Shown piece after piece: positions 24,432-33,034 of a stretch of DNA of 64,000 nucleotides. Position numbers and translations under genes: made by a program. Under the pieces are notes generated by a model. The model saw only the letters and a program-made list of their open reading frames with translations, had not been told where the DNA came from and did no database searches. Source of the DNA: Exiguobacterium sp. TNDT2 (lineage in GTDB: Bacteria > Bacillota > Bacilli > Exiguobacteriales > Exiguobacteriaceae); NCBI RefSeq assembly GCF_003331145.1, contig NZ_QLVE01000001.1, positions 1-64,000 on the forward strand. Reading direction: 5' to 3'. Every line of letters starts with the position of its first letter. Position 1 is the stretch's first letter.

Positions 24432-26555
24432 TTAGTGTAGATTGCGTTTCGGTAAATCTTTCTTCCCGAACCACCACCAGTTCCAGTCCCCGAACAGCTT
24501 CATCAAGGACGGAACGAGCAAAATGCGGATGATTGTCGCATCGATGAAGATGGCGAGTGCGATCCCGACCCCGAGCTGCTTAATTGGACTGACACCGGTG
24601 AAGGCGAACGCTCCTGTGACGACGATCATGATAACCGCGGCCGACGTGATGATTTTACTCGTCTTCGCGAGACCCATCTCTGTGGCGTAGTCGTTGTCCC
24701 CGGTCTCTCGGTAATACTCCTCGATTCGTGACACGAGGAACACTTCATAGTCCATCGACAGACCGAACACGAGCGAGAAGATGAACACCGGGGTCAATAT
24801 ACTGATCGTCTCGGCATCGTACACGTAACCCGACTCGAAGATGATGACGAGCAGCCCGAACGTCGCCCCGAGACCGAGCACGTTCATGATAATCGCCTTG
24901 ATTGGAATCAAGACCGAGCGGAACGCCCACATGAGGATGACCATCGTCGCCAAAATCACAGTGATGACCGCGTACGGGATGCTGTCATAAATCTCTTCAT
25001 AGATTTCTTCGTTGAACGCGGCCGGTCCCCCGACATCAAATCCTTTGTCGCGCCAATCCCGGACGAACGCCTGGGCGTCCTTGTCACTCGGCGGGACGTC
25101 AAAGCTGACGTTGACGAGAGCGAGGTCGGTATTCCCTTCGAGCGTGACGAGACGGTCAAACGCCTCGAGCTGTTCCGGTGCCACTTCCACGATTTGCTGG
25201 AACTCGGCCGGTTCGAGTCCGGATGCTGTCAAGAATGTCGTGACGTTGTCGACAATCGGCTCCTCGGATAGCTCCTCGGTGAGTGCCGTCAATTCGTCTA
25301 GAATCATCGAATCGGTCAAATCGTTCGTCTCAAACAAGAGCACCGCATCGGTCGACGTCTCACCGAACACATCGTCCCATCGCTCAAGGGCGGCCCGGGA
25401 TTCATACGAGGTCGGGAGCGCATCGGCGTCCGGGATGTTCAGTTCGAGGTCACGGACGAACCAGAGGCTTGGCAGTAGCAGCAAGAGCGCGACGAGCGTC
25501 ATCGTAACGGGACGTCTCATGACGAAGCGGGCCAACTTCTGCCACCGTACCTCGGAGCGCGTCTCGTTCGTCTTGACGAGCCGCCCTTTATTGATGGCGT
25601 CTCCAACAATGTACAAAGCAGACGGCAACAACGTGAGCGCGGACAAGACAGCACCGGCGACGGCAATCAACGCACCGAGGGCAATCGCTTGGAACACATC
25701 GACTTGGATGAACAACAACCCAGCTAGTCCGACGAAGACGCAAAGTCCTGAGAACAAAATCGAACGTCCGGCCGTTGCGACCGTTCGAACGATGGCTTCT
25801 TCACGTGAGTTCCCACGCGTAAGCTCTTCCCGATAACGGTTCACGAGCAATAAAGAAAAATCGATACCGAGCGCAATGGCGATCATTGCGACCGCATTCA
25901 GGACAAAAATGGATAATTCCATCGTCTGGGCAAAGAAGAACAGTGCACCTGCCGCTACGATGAACGTAATCAATCCAACAAATAATGGCATGACCGCGGC
26001 AAGCGGCGTCCCGAAGACGAGCAAGAGCACGAGCAGTGCGACCGGAATCCCGATTAACTCGGCCCGAATCAAGTCGTTTTTTGACGCCTCGTTCAAGTCA
26101 TCGGCGAAGACCGGCTCTCCGGTCAATCGCACGTCTGTGTCCGTGTCTCGTATCAAGGCGTTGCGGACGTCCTCAATCGATGCTTCGGCCGTATCGTAGT
26201 CCTCGAACTCGAGCAATAAGTAGGCGACGTCCCCGGAGCGGGCGTCCGGATTCTCGGCTGGCGTGATCACGCCGTCCACCCCATCGACATCGACGAGTCG
26301 ATCGCGTTGCTGTTCGATGACCGTTTCTAAATCCCCACCTTCTAGCAAGACGATCATCGACGCACCGGCCCGGTCGAACCGGTCATTCAACGTGTCCTCC
26401 ACTTGGGCGAAACGCCCGTCTTGAATTGCGAAGCCGTTGCCACGTAACTCACTTGGCAACTGCAATCCGAAATAGACCGATACGGCGAGTAACACCGTCC
26501 AAATCAACACGACAGCGTAGCGCCATCGGACCAAGTTTTTTCCCAATCGTTCCAT
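24432..26555 (-). CDS. MMPL/RND family transporter
   Basis: 707 aa with the duplicated RND plan: one helix, an extracellular domain, then five to six helices, repeated twice. Typical segments are 'IAIALGIDFSLLLVNRYREEL' in the first half and 'FSLVFGLSMDYEVFLVSRIEEYY' in the second, both with the conserved GxDF/MDYE acidic residues. It most resembles YdfJ/MmpL-type exporters of lipids or drugs; the substrate is unknown. Start ATG after GAGGAG. No terminator is visible before the YitT leader. Confidence 0.9.
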   Translation of the reverse strand: MERLGKNLVRWRYAVVLIWTVLLAVSVYFGLQLPSELRGNGFAIQDGRFAQVEDTLNDRFDRAGASMIVLLEGGDLETVIEQQRDRLVDVDGVDGVITPAENPDARSGDVAYLLLEFEDYDTAEASIEDVRNALIRDTDTDVRLTGEPVFADDLNEASKNDLIRAELIGIPVALLVLLLVFGTPLAAVMPLFVGLITFIVAAGALFFFAQTMELSIFVLNAVAMIAIALGIDFSLLLVNRYREELTRGNSREEAIVRTVATAGRSILFSGLCVFVGLAGLLFIQVDVFQAIALGALIAVAGAVLSALTLLPSALYIVGDAINKGRLVKTNETRSEVRWQKLARFVMRRPVTMTLVALLLLLPSLWFVRDLELNIPDADALPTSYESRAALERWDDVFGETSTDAVLLFETNDLTDSMILDELTALTEELSEEPIVDNVTTFLTASGLEPAEFQQIVEVAPEQLEAFDRLVTLEGNTDLALVNVSFDVPPSDKDAQAFVRDWRDKGFDVGGPAAFNEEIYEEIYDSIPYAVITVILATMVILMWAFRSVLIPIKAIIMNVLGLGATFGLLVIIFESGYVYDAETISILTPVFIFSLVFGLSMDYEVFLVSRIEEYYRETGDNDYATEMGLAKTSKIITSAAVIMIVVTGAFAFTGVSPIKQLGVGIALAIFIDATIIRILLVPSLMKLFGDWNWWWFGKKDLPKRNLH

Positions 26556-26621
26556 CCCTGTCCACTCCTCTCCATCTAAGAAGACTGTTCCCGTTTTTTT
26601 CGGGCTTCATCAAGTCTTCGT

Positions 26622-26652
26622 AAAAAAATCCTGAACCATGGTCTGGTCCAGG
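26622..26652 (-). terminator. Terminator after the unknown gene at 26657
   Basis: Minus strand 9-bp stem CCTGGACCA/TGGTTCAGG (one G-U) with 5-nt loop, then seven Ts. Confidence 0.8.
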
Positions 26653-26656
26653 AGCG

Positions 26657-27448
26657 TCAACGCTCGAACACTTGAAGCCAACTATGGCAAAAGCGGCGTG
26701 GCGTTGACAAGACGACAAGTCGGTCGCCCGGTTCGTCCAATAAGACGACTTTCAATAATTCGGTGTCAGCACACACCTCAGACGAGAACACTTCCTGGTC
26801 GCGTTCAAACAATTGGAACGACGTCATCGATGCGATGGCGGTCGTCTCGCCGATTTGATCGACGATGGCCAAGTCGCGGTCACCTCCGTATGGAATCATC
26901 CAGCACGCTCCCGCTTCGACGTCCTCGATGACGAACCGTTGATTCGGTTCATCGTACAACGTCACGAGGCCGGGTGCCGTGAATCGTTCGAAATCATAGG
27001 TCGGCTGATAGGCAAGTTCAATCATACTCCCGAACTTAGGGACCTCTTCGTACCGGCTATACCGGAACGTATGGTCGTTCAAGTTCAAGGCGACGATATC
27101 TGATTCGGCCGAATAAAGAAACAGGTCGTCTCCTGACCAGTGGTGCAGGTTACTGAACCAATCGTCATGAAACGTCCGTGGGATCGAATGACGCTCCATC
27201 GTCCCATGTGTTAAATCCATGACTCCGTATGTCTGCAAATCTCGAAATAGCGCGACGGCTCGTCTCCCATGTGGTTCAATATATAGTGCGCATGGCGTCC
27301 ATTCCCACTCGAGTTCCCATCGGATTTGGAACGTCTCGTCAAAAAATAGAAAACCGGTTTGCGCCAAATACAACATCCATCCCTCACCAACGCGCTCCAA
27401 CCATTCGACCGTTTGATGAAATTGATAGTCTGCTACTTGTTTGTACAT
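26657..27448 (-). CDS. Protein of unknown function, possibly beta-propeller-like
   Basis: 263 aa, acidic, tryptophan- and phenylalanine-rich, without signal or membrane segment. Repeated units such as 'GWMLYLAQTGFLFFDETF', 'HHWSGDDLFLYSAESDIVALNLNDHTF' and 'PGLVTLYDEPNQRFVIEDVE' suggest a beta-propeller. No family recognised. ATG follows AGGAAGTG. Confidence 0.7.
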   Translation of the reverse strand: MYKQVADYQFHQTVEWLERVGEGWMLYLAQTGFLFFDETFQIRWELEWEWTPCALYIEPHGRRAVALFRDLQTYGVMDLTHGTMERHSIPRTFHDDWFSNLHHWSGDDLFLYSAESDIVALNLNDHTFRYSRYEEVPKFGSMIELAYQPTYDFERFTAPGLVTLYDEPNQRFVIEDVEAGACWMIPYGGDRDLAIVDQIGETTAIASMTSFQLFERDQEVFSSEVCADTELLKVVLLDEPGDRLVVLSTPRRFCHSWLQVFER

Positions 27449-27500
27449 TTGATCACTTCCTAGTTTCAGCTTAGCAACGCCCGACGCATTTTTCGATTTT

Positions 27501-27523
27501 GAATGTGTTCACAGAACACATTC
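27501..27523. repeat. Perfect 23-bp palindrome upstream of the YycC-like gene
   Basis: The 10-nt arm GAATGTGTTC and its exact reverse complement flank the trinucleotide ACA. It sits in the divergent intergenic region, just upstream of the likely -35 region of the YycC-like promoter (-10 TATACT at 27545-27550, weak -35). The size and spacing fit a dimeric regulator's operator. Confidence 0.7.
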
Positions 27524-27588
27524 TCCATACGTCCGAATTTCCTGTATACTGGCAGTAGCATACCCTGAATGTGAAAGGAGGAATCTTC

Positions 27589-27753
27589 ATGCGCCCACTT
27601 CAACTCTCTCCCGAGACGGCAGTCGAGCTTGCTAAAAAGCTAAACGTCCCTCTAGAAGAGCTCATGCATATGCCAAAACATATCATCGTGAAGAAGATGA
27701 TGGAACTCGAGGCAGCCAAAACTGAAACGAACGGGGAAAAGGAGACGGAATGA
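27589..27753 (+). CDS. YycC-like small protein
   Basis: 54 aa. 'MRPLQLSPETAVELAKKLNVPLEELMHMPKHIIVKKMMEL' matches the Bacillus YycC pattern (MKPLQ...ETAVKLAE...PLEQLMHMPQHIL). It reads as a small helix-turn-helix-like peptide of unknown role. ATG 27589 follows AAAGGAGG at 8 nt. It ends in its own terminator. Confidence 0.82.
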   Translation: MRPLQLSPETAVELAKKLNVPLEELMHMPKHIIVKKMMELEAAKTETNGEKETE

Positions 27754-27769
27754 CGTCTCCTTTTTTTGT
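27737..27769 (+). terminator. Terminator after the YycC-like gene
   Basis: Stem AAGGAGACG/CGTCTCCTT (around 27739-27747 and 27754-27762) spans the stop codon and is followed by seven Ts. It may also serve the convergent pullulanase gene. Confidence 0.85.
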
Positions 27770-29764
27770 TTACTGCTGTTTGTTCTTGCGTTTTTTCGCG
27801 ACATACCAGAGACCGAGGATGGCAAGGGCAGCCCCACCGGCGACGGCATATTTGCTATAATCCGGACGGCGTTCCGTCACGACGAGCGTCGAGAGCGGTG
27901 CTACGGTGACGTGCCGGTCTTCAAGCAGGCGCGGCGCCGTCAAATTGACGGTATGGTCTTCAACATGTACTTCGAACTTGCCAGCCGGCAGTTTCACTTC
28001 GACGGCTTCCTCAAGTCCATTGTGGTAGACGAGATGACGCTCGACGTATCCTTCGACGTGGCGACTCAGTTCAAAGGCGATCACCCCTTCTTCTTCATCG
28101 AAGAAGCGCAAATGTTTGCGTATTTGCTCCGTGTTCTCGAGACGGAACAACGGATATTGTTTGCGCAAACTGATCAATCCTTTCACGTATTCGACGCTCG
28201 GCGTCTCCTGCTCGGCCCGTGTCCAGTCCAAGCGGTTGACGACCTCACCCGAGTTAAAGCTGTTCTCGTCCCCGTCTTTCGTCCGGAAGAACTCCTGACC
28301 GCTATGCAAGAACGGGATGCCTTGACCAAGCATGACGATTGTCGTCGCGAGGCGATGCCGGCGGCGGCGTGTCGTCTCATCGTCGTCCGGGTTCGTGAGG
28401 GCAAGTTTATCCCAAAGCGTCAAGTTGTCGTGACACTCGACGTAGTTCACGACTTGGTTCGGCTCATCGGCAAAACTCTGACTCGTGATTGCGCCGGCGA
28501 TGCCGCGTTTGACGTCCGCCGTCATGTCCGTATTGCCGCTGATCCAGCCCGGCAAATCCTCGATGAACACGTCCCCTCGGACACCGTCGCGAATCGCGTC
28601 GTTGAACTGGGCGATACGTGGCATCTTATGGGCGTTATGCTGGTTCGCTTTCTTACGGACCGAGAGCGGCGTATCGAGATCCCACCCTTCTCCAGTCACA
28701 AGGATCGACGGATCGATGCGATCGAGTGCTTTCCGGACTTGGTTCATCGTCTTAACGTCATGGAGCCCCATCAAATCGAAGCGGAAGCCGTCAATCATGA
28801 ACTCTTTCGCCCAGTATGAGACACATTCGACGATCAATTTTCGCATCATCGCGCGCTCTGAAGCGGTATCGTTCCCGCACTCCGAACCATCGGCAAGCGT
28901 TCCGTCCTCGTTCAAGCGGTAATAGTAATCGGGCACGAACTGACCGAGTGGGGTCGTCAATGCATCATACGTATGGTTGAATACGACGTCCATGATGACA
29001 CGAATCCCACGGTCGTGCAGTGCCTGAATCATCGCTTTCAACTCGATGATGCGAGCGGCCGGATCATCGGCAGACGAAGCGTACGAGCCTTCGACGGCAA
29101 AATAATGGACCGGGTCATAACCCCAGTTATAGTTCGCTTCGCTCTCACGGGCCTCGTTCACCGAACCGTAATCGAAGAACGGCATAAGTTGGAGGTGCGT
29201 GACGCCGAGTGCGGTGATATAGTCGAGCGCGGTCGGATAACCGTTCGGCGTTTTCGTGCCGACCTCGGTCATGCCGAGGAATTTTCCGCGATGCATGACA
29301 CCGCTGTCCGGATGACTCGTCAAATCACGGACGTGCGCTTCATAAATGACCGCCTCTTGTGAAGAGTGGAAGAGCGGACGTTCTTTGACCCAATGGTCCG
29401 GGTTGAGCGTGGACGGGTCGAGCAGACACCCGCGTTTCCCATTGACACCGACGACTTTCGCATACGGATCGAGCGACTCGATGCGTTTGTCATCGACAAT
29501 CGCTTCAAACGTGTAAGAGTACCCTTCGTACGTGGCACGTTCGAGTTCAGTCACCCAAGTCCCTTTCTCGGCCCGTTCGAGTTCGATTCGTTCGAACTTC
29601 CGCGCACGAGGCGTCCGATATAGTTTGACGACCATCTCTTCGGCGACCGGCGACCAGACCCGCAACCGGATGAGGTCCCCTTTAAACGTCACCCCAAGGT
29701 CTTTTCCGTGATACGCCATGTGGTCTAAATCTACATTTGTCTGTTGATCGATAGTATGTTCCAT
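27770..29764 (-). CDS. Type I pullulanase with a C-terminal membrane anchor
   Basis: 664 aa. N-terminal CBM48-like domain ('VTFKGDLIRLRVWSP'), GH13 core with the type I pullulanase signature 'YNWGYDP' (212-218), nucleophile Asp330 in 'GFRFDLMG', acid Glu359 in 'VTGEGWD' and stabiliser Asp446 in 'VECHDNLTLW'. It cleaves alpha-1,6 bonds in pullulan or glycogen. There is no signal peptide, yet the C-terminus has a hydrophobic helix ('YAVAGGAALAILGLWYVA') and a basic tail KKRKNKQQ, so it is probably tail-anchored with the enzyme in the cytosol. ATG 29764 follows AAGGAG at 8 nt. Confidence 0.9.
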   Translation of the reverse strand: MEHTIDQQTNVDLDHMAYHGKDLGVTFKGDLIRLRVWSPVAEEMVVKLYRTPRARKFERIELERAEKGTWVTELERATYEGYSYTFEAIVDDKRIESLDPYAKVVGVNGKRGCLLDPSTLNPDHWVKERPLFHSSQEAVIYEAHVRDLTSHPDSGVMHRGKFLGMTEVGTKTPNGYPTALDYITALGVTHLQLMPFFDYGSVNEARESEANYNWGYDPVHYFAVEGSYASSADDPAARIIELKAMIQALHDRGIRVIMDVVFNHTYDALTTPLGQFVPDYYYRLNEDGTLADGSECGNDTASERAMMRKLIVECVSYWAKEFMIDGFRFDLMGLHDVKTMNQVRKALDRIDPSILVTGEGWDLDTPLSVRKKANQHNAHKMPRIAQFNDAIRDGVRGDVFIEDLPGWISGNTDMTADVKRGIAGAITSQSFADEPNQVVNYVECHDNLTLWDKLALTNPDDDETTRRRRHRLATTIVMLGQGIPFLHSGQEFFRTKDGDENSFNSGEVVNRLDWTRAEQETPSVEYVKGLISLRKQYPLFRLENTEQIRKHLRFFDEEEGVIAFELSRHVEGYVERHLVYHNGLEEAVEVKLPAGKFEVHVEDHTVNLTAPRLLEDRHVTVAPLSTLVVTERRPDYSKYAVAGGAALAILGLWYVAKKRKNKQQ

Positions 29765-29834
29765 CTCTTTCACTCCTTCACTACTTCAAATCTGCTATCA
29801 TTATAACAAAACCCTTGTAAAGGATGGATGAAAC

Positions 29835-30326
29835 ATGGCAAAAGACAATTCTTTTGATATTGTGTCCGAAATGAACCTCGAAGAAGTGAAGAACGCGATT
29901 CAAATCGCCGAGAAAGAAATTTTGAACCGCTACGACTTTAAAGGATCGAAGAGTGAGATGTCGCTTGATGACGGTGATCTCGTCCTCGTCTCAGATGACG
30001 ATTACAAACTCGAACAGTTGAAGGACATCATGATTTCGAAACTGATCAAGCGTGGCGTGCCGACAAAAAACCTCGACTACCAAAAAGTCGAGCGCGCCCT
30101 CGGCGGCACCGTCCGTCAACGCGTCAAATTGAAGAGTGGCATCGATAAAGACGATGCGAAAAAAATCAACAACGCCATCAAAGAATCAAAATTGAAAGTG
30201 AAATCGCAAATTCAAGACGATCAAATCCGTGTGACGGCCAAGTCACGCGATGACCTCCAAGCTGTCATGCAACTCGTCCGTGAGCTCGAATTGTCTGTCG
30301 ATGCCCAATTTACGAACTACCGATGA
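29835..30326 (+). CDS. yajQ: YajQ family nucleotide-binding protein
   Basis: 163 aa, the family's normal length, with '[22 protein letters not shown]' and '[16 protein letters not shown]'. Two RNP-like half domains bind nucleic acid or nucleotides; some homologues bind cyclic di-GMP. A diguanylate cyclase is encoded 3 kb away, but no link is shown. Overlaps the next gene by 4 bp (ATGA). Confidence 0.94.
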   Translation: MAKDNSFDIVSEMNLEEVKNAIQIAEKEILNRYDFKGSKSEMSLDDGDLVLVSDDDYKLEQLKDIMISKLIKRGVPTKNLDYQKVERALGGTVRQRVKLKSGIDKDDAKKINNAIKESKLKVKSQIQDDQIRVTAKSRDDLQAVMQLVRELELSVDAQFTNYR

Positions 30327-30901
30327 AGCTCGCTATCATCAGTGACCCGCACGGTTCGTTTGATGATTTGAAAGCCGTCCTCGAGTCAGTCCGCCGCGAG
30401 ACGGAGCACATCCTTTGCCTCGGCGATTTATATGAATGCCACATTGGCAAAAAGCGACGGAACGAACGGTTCCATGAAGTGTCCGATGTCGTGTCGTACG
30501 ACCCGGACTACGAGGCACTCCTCACTTTCCCGAGTCTGCGCGGCAATCAAGAGGAGCGGATTGATGAAGTGCTCGTCGTGTCACATCCAGTCAAGACAAG
30601 GATTTCGTTATTGCCGGAGCAGACGACGCTCGATGAGGCGCTGTTCTTGCATGGCCATCAAGTGAACTGGAGTCCGGACTGGGAACCGATCGTCGAGAAA
30701 GGCAAGTATCCGCTCGTCTTTATCGGACACAGTCACCTCCCAGGGATTTACCGGAAAGGCCGCTCGATTCCCTGGGAAATCGGGAAGCCGTTCCAGCTCA
30801 AGAAAAAACGTTACGTCATCAACGTCGGCGCCGTCATCTTCGATCGGGAATGGTGTCTTTATGATACGCAAGCACGGACGGTCACACGGATGAAGGCGTA
30901 A
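30323..30901 (+). CDS. Calcineurin-like metallophosphoesterase
   Basis: 192 aa. Metal ligands are visible in '[12 protein letters not shown]', '[10 protein letters not shown]', '[11 protein letters not shown]' (GNxE in place of the usual GNHD/E), 'FLHGHQ' and '[11 protein letters not shown]'. It hydrolyses a phosphoester; the substrate is unknown. Translationally coupled to yajQ. Confidence 0.88.
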   Translation: MKLAIISDPHGSFDDLKAVLESVRRETEHILCLGDLYECHIGKKRRNERFHEVSDVVSYDPDYEALLTFPSLRGNQEERIDEVLVVSHPVKTRISLLPEQTTLDEALFLHGHQVNWSPDWEPIVEKGKYPLVFIGHSHLPGIYRKGRSIPWEIGKPFQLKKKRYVINVGAVIFDREWCLYDTQARTVTRMKA

Positions 30902-30903
30902 GA

Positions 30904-30934
30904 AAGGGACCCCTCAACAGGGTCCCTTATTTGT
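30904..30934. terminator. Bidirectional terminator
   Basis: 9-bp stem AAGGGACCC/GGGTCCCTT (30904-30912 with 30920-30928) between the convergent phosphoesterase and argS genes. Confidence 0.82.
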
Positions 30935-30936
30935 GC

Positions 30937-32619
30937 TTACATTTCTTCTGGAGCTTGAACGCCAATCAAACGGAGTCCTTCTGTCAACACGATCGTCACT
31001 GCTTTGACGAGAGCGAGACGTGACTGTTTGCCTGCATCTTCTTCAAGAACACGGACATGGCCATAATACTTGTTGAACGATTGCGCCAAGTCGAGGACGT
31101 AACGGCTGATGATTGACGGTTCACGGCGTTCGTGGGCACGTGTGATCACGTGCGGGAACGCGTTGAGCATCGTCACGACGCCCCACGTGTGATCGTCGTC
31201 CGCACCCGTAAACGTCGAGCCGTCGTAGTTGCCTTTACGGAGGAGCGAGTTCGCACGCGCGTTCGTGTACTGCACGTACGGGCCTGTCTCCCCTTCGAAT
31301 TTAAGCATGCTGTCGAGGTCGAACTCGATGTTGTTGATGCGCTCGTTCTTCAAATCGTGGAAGATGACCGCGCCGACACCGACCATGCGTGCCACATCGT
31401 CCGCGTTCGCAAGTTCTGGGTTCTTCTGCGCGATGTTGCCTTGCGCTTTCTCGATTGCTTCTTTCAGCACTTCCTCGAGCAAGACGATGCGACCTTTACG
31501 TGTCGACATCTTTTTCCCTTCTTGCAAAATCAAGCCGAATGGCACGTGGTGCATGCCGTCGACAAAGTCGTAGCCGAGTTTACGGAGAACCGCGAACAGC
31601 TGCTTGAAGTGGAGCGCCTGTTCGCCACCGACGACATAGTTCGCTTGGACGAAGTTGTACGTCTCCTGACGATAAACGGCAGCTGCCAAGTCACGTGTCG
31701 CATAAAGCGTCGCGCCGTCTTTCTTTTTGATTAAGCATGGCGGCAAGTTCTCATCTTCGAGCGAGACGACCATCGCCCCTTCACTTTCGACGAGAAGGTC
31801 CTTCTCTTCGAGCATCGCGACGATGCCATCCATCTTATCGTTATAGAACGCCTCACCGTGGAAGCTGTCGAACTCGACACCGAGCAAGTCGTACACTTTT
31901 TGGAACTCTTTGAGCGATTCGTCACGGAACCACGTCCAAAGTTCAGTCGCTTCCTCGTTGCCGTCTTCGAGTTTCTTGAACCACGCGCGGCCCTCGTCTT
32001 CGAGCTCCGGTTGCGTCTTCGCTTCTTCATGGAAGTGCACGTACAGCTTCAACAGTTCAGCAATCGGGTGCTCACGTACCGCTTCCTCGTTGCCCCATTT
32101 CTTATAGGCGACCATCAGTTTACCAAACTGTGTTCCCCAGTCCCCGAGGTGGTTGACCCCAACGACGTCGTAGCCGTTTTTACGGGCGATTTGGTTGATG
32201 GCGTTCCCGATTACCGTCGAACGGAGGTGTCCCATCGAGAACGGTTTGGCGATGTTCGGTGATGAGAAGTCGGTCACGATTGTCTCGTTGCGGGTTGCGT
32301 GCGTCGCATAGTCCGCTTTTTCGTCGAGCACCATGTTGATGATTTCTTGGGACACGACGTCACGGTTCAAGAAGACGTTCACATACGGGCCGGCCGCCTC
32401 GACTTTTGTGAACAATTCATCGTTCAAGTCGTTGGCGATATCCGTCGCGATCATGACCGGTGCTTTCCGGTAGGCTTTCGCAAGTTGGAAACAAGGGAAA
32501 GCCAGATCTCCGTGTGCCTCGTGTTTCGGTTTTTCAATCAGTGCTTCAATTTGGTCGAGCGTCAACTCGTCCCCGATGACACGGGACAAGGCTTCCGCAT
32601 ATTTGCGTTCATAACTCAT
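30937..32619 (-). CDS. argS: Arginyl-tRNA synthetase
   Basis: 560 aa class I synthetase. The HIGH motif is 'SPNIAKPFSMGHLRSTVIG'; 'KMSTRKG' is the KMSKS-type loop; the C-terminal DALR domain ends in 'LTEGLRLIGVQAPEEM'. It charges tRNA-Arg. The start is the ATG after AAGGAGG. A T-box leader with an Arg specifier precedes it. Confidence 0.96.
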   Translation of the reverse strand: MSYERKYAEALSRVIGDELTLDQIEALIEKPKHEAHGDLAFPCFQLAKAYRKAPVMIATDIANDLNDELFTKVEAAGPYVNVFLNRDVVSQEIINMVLDEKADYATHATRNETIVTDFSSPNIAKPFSMGHLRSTVIGNAINQIARKNGYDVVGVNHLGDWGTQFGKLMVAYKKWGNEEAVREHPIAELLKLYVHFHEEAKTQPELEDEGRAWFKKLEDGNEEATELWTWFRDESLKEFQKVYDLLGVEFDSFHGEAFYNDKMDGIVAMLEEKDLLVESEGAMVVSLEDENLPPCLIKKKDGATLYATRDLAAAVYRQETYNFVQANYVVGGEQALHFKQLFAVLRKLGYDFVDGMHHVPFGLILQEGKKMSTRKGRIVLLEEVLKEAIEKAQGNIAQKNPELANADDVARMVGVGAVIFHDLKNERINNIEFDLDSMLKFEGETGPYVQYTNARANSLLRKGNYDGSTFTGADDDHTWGVVTMLNAFPHVITRAHERREPSIISRYVLDLAQSFNKYYGHVRVLEEDAGKQSRLALVKAVTIVLTEGLRLIGVQAPEEM

Positions 32620-32645
32620 TACAATTCCTCCTTATAAAATTTTCA

Positions 32646-32900
32646 TAAAAAAAACGCCCTTTGCACAGATGCAAAGAGACGGGATGGCCCGCGGTACCAC
32701 TCTTCTTGCCTGCTTGACGCAGACCGCTTTATCGGTGATAACGGGGGTCCCCGGCTACGCCTACTCGCTTCGGATAGCATCTCAAAAGTGCGTTTCGCGA
32801 TGTTTGTCAGCCTAGGCTCTCACCAATCCCTAGGTCGCTTTGTTGACGGAACGATCGTTACTCTCTTTTTCATCGACTTTCGTCTATGTGGTTGAAAAGC
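32646..32900 (-). ncRNA. T-box leader of argS (Arg specifier CGC)
   Basis: The antiterminator T-box sequence AGAGTGGTACCGCGG lies at about 32690-32704. The terminator stem (CTTTGCA/TGCAAAG core, 32650-32684) ends in eight Ts. In stem I the motif GAA-A-CGC-A puts the specifier codon CGC (Arg) at 32790-32792. Uncharged tRNA-Arg would stabilise the antiterminator and allow argS transcription. This entry and its promoter fill most of the region between argS and the cyclase gene. Confidence 0.92.
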
Positions 32901-32906
32901 AACTTC

Positions 32907-32935
32907 ATTATAGAGGATATTTCATATAGACTCAA
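32907..32935 (-). promoter_or_regulatory. SigmaA promoter of the argS T-box transcript
   Basis: Minus strand TTGAGT (32930-32935), 17-bp spacer, TATAAT (32907-32912). Confidence 0.85.
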
Positions 32936-33034
32936 TGCTAGAATTCCGCCATTATGATGAATAGGCAGGACTCGGGCATGATTGTGCCGAATCTCCTACC
33001 ATGCATATCGAATTTTCCCACATAGGAGGGAACT

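Noticed and set aside
25012-25836. 274-codon open frame on the plus strand inside the MMPL gene
   Set aside because: Serine/threonine-rich composition typical of a reverse-strand shadow; no start signal.
27911-28819. 302-codon open frame on the plus strand inside the pullulanase gene
   Set aside because: It is antisense to a well-supported gene, has no ribosome site and no recognisable family; such frames arise from codon bias.
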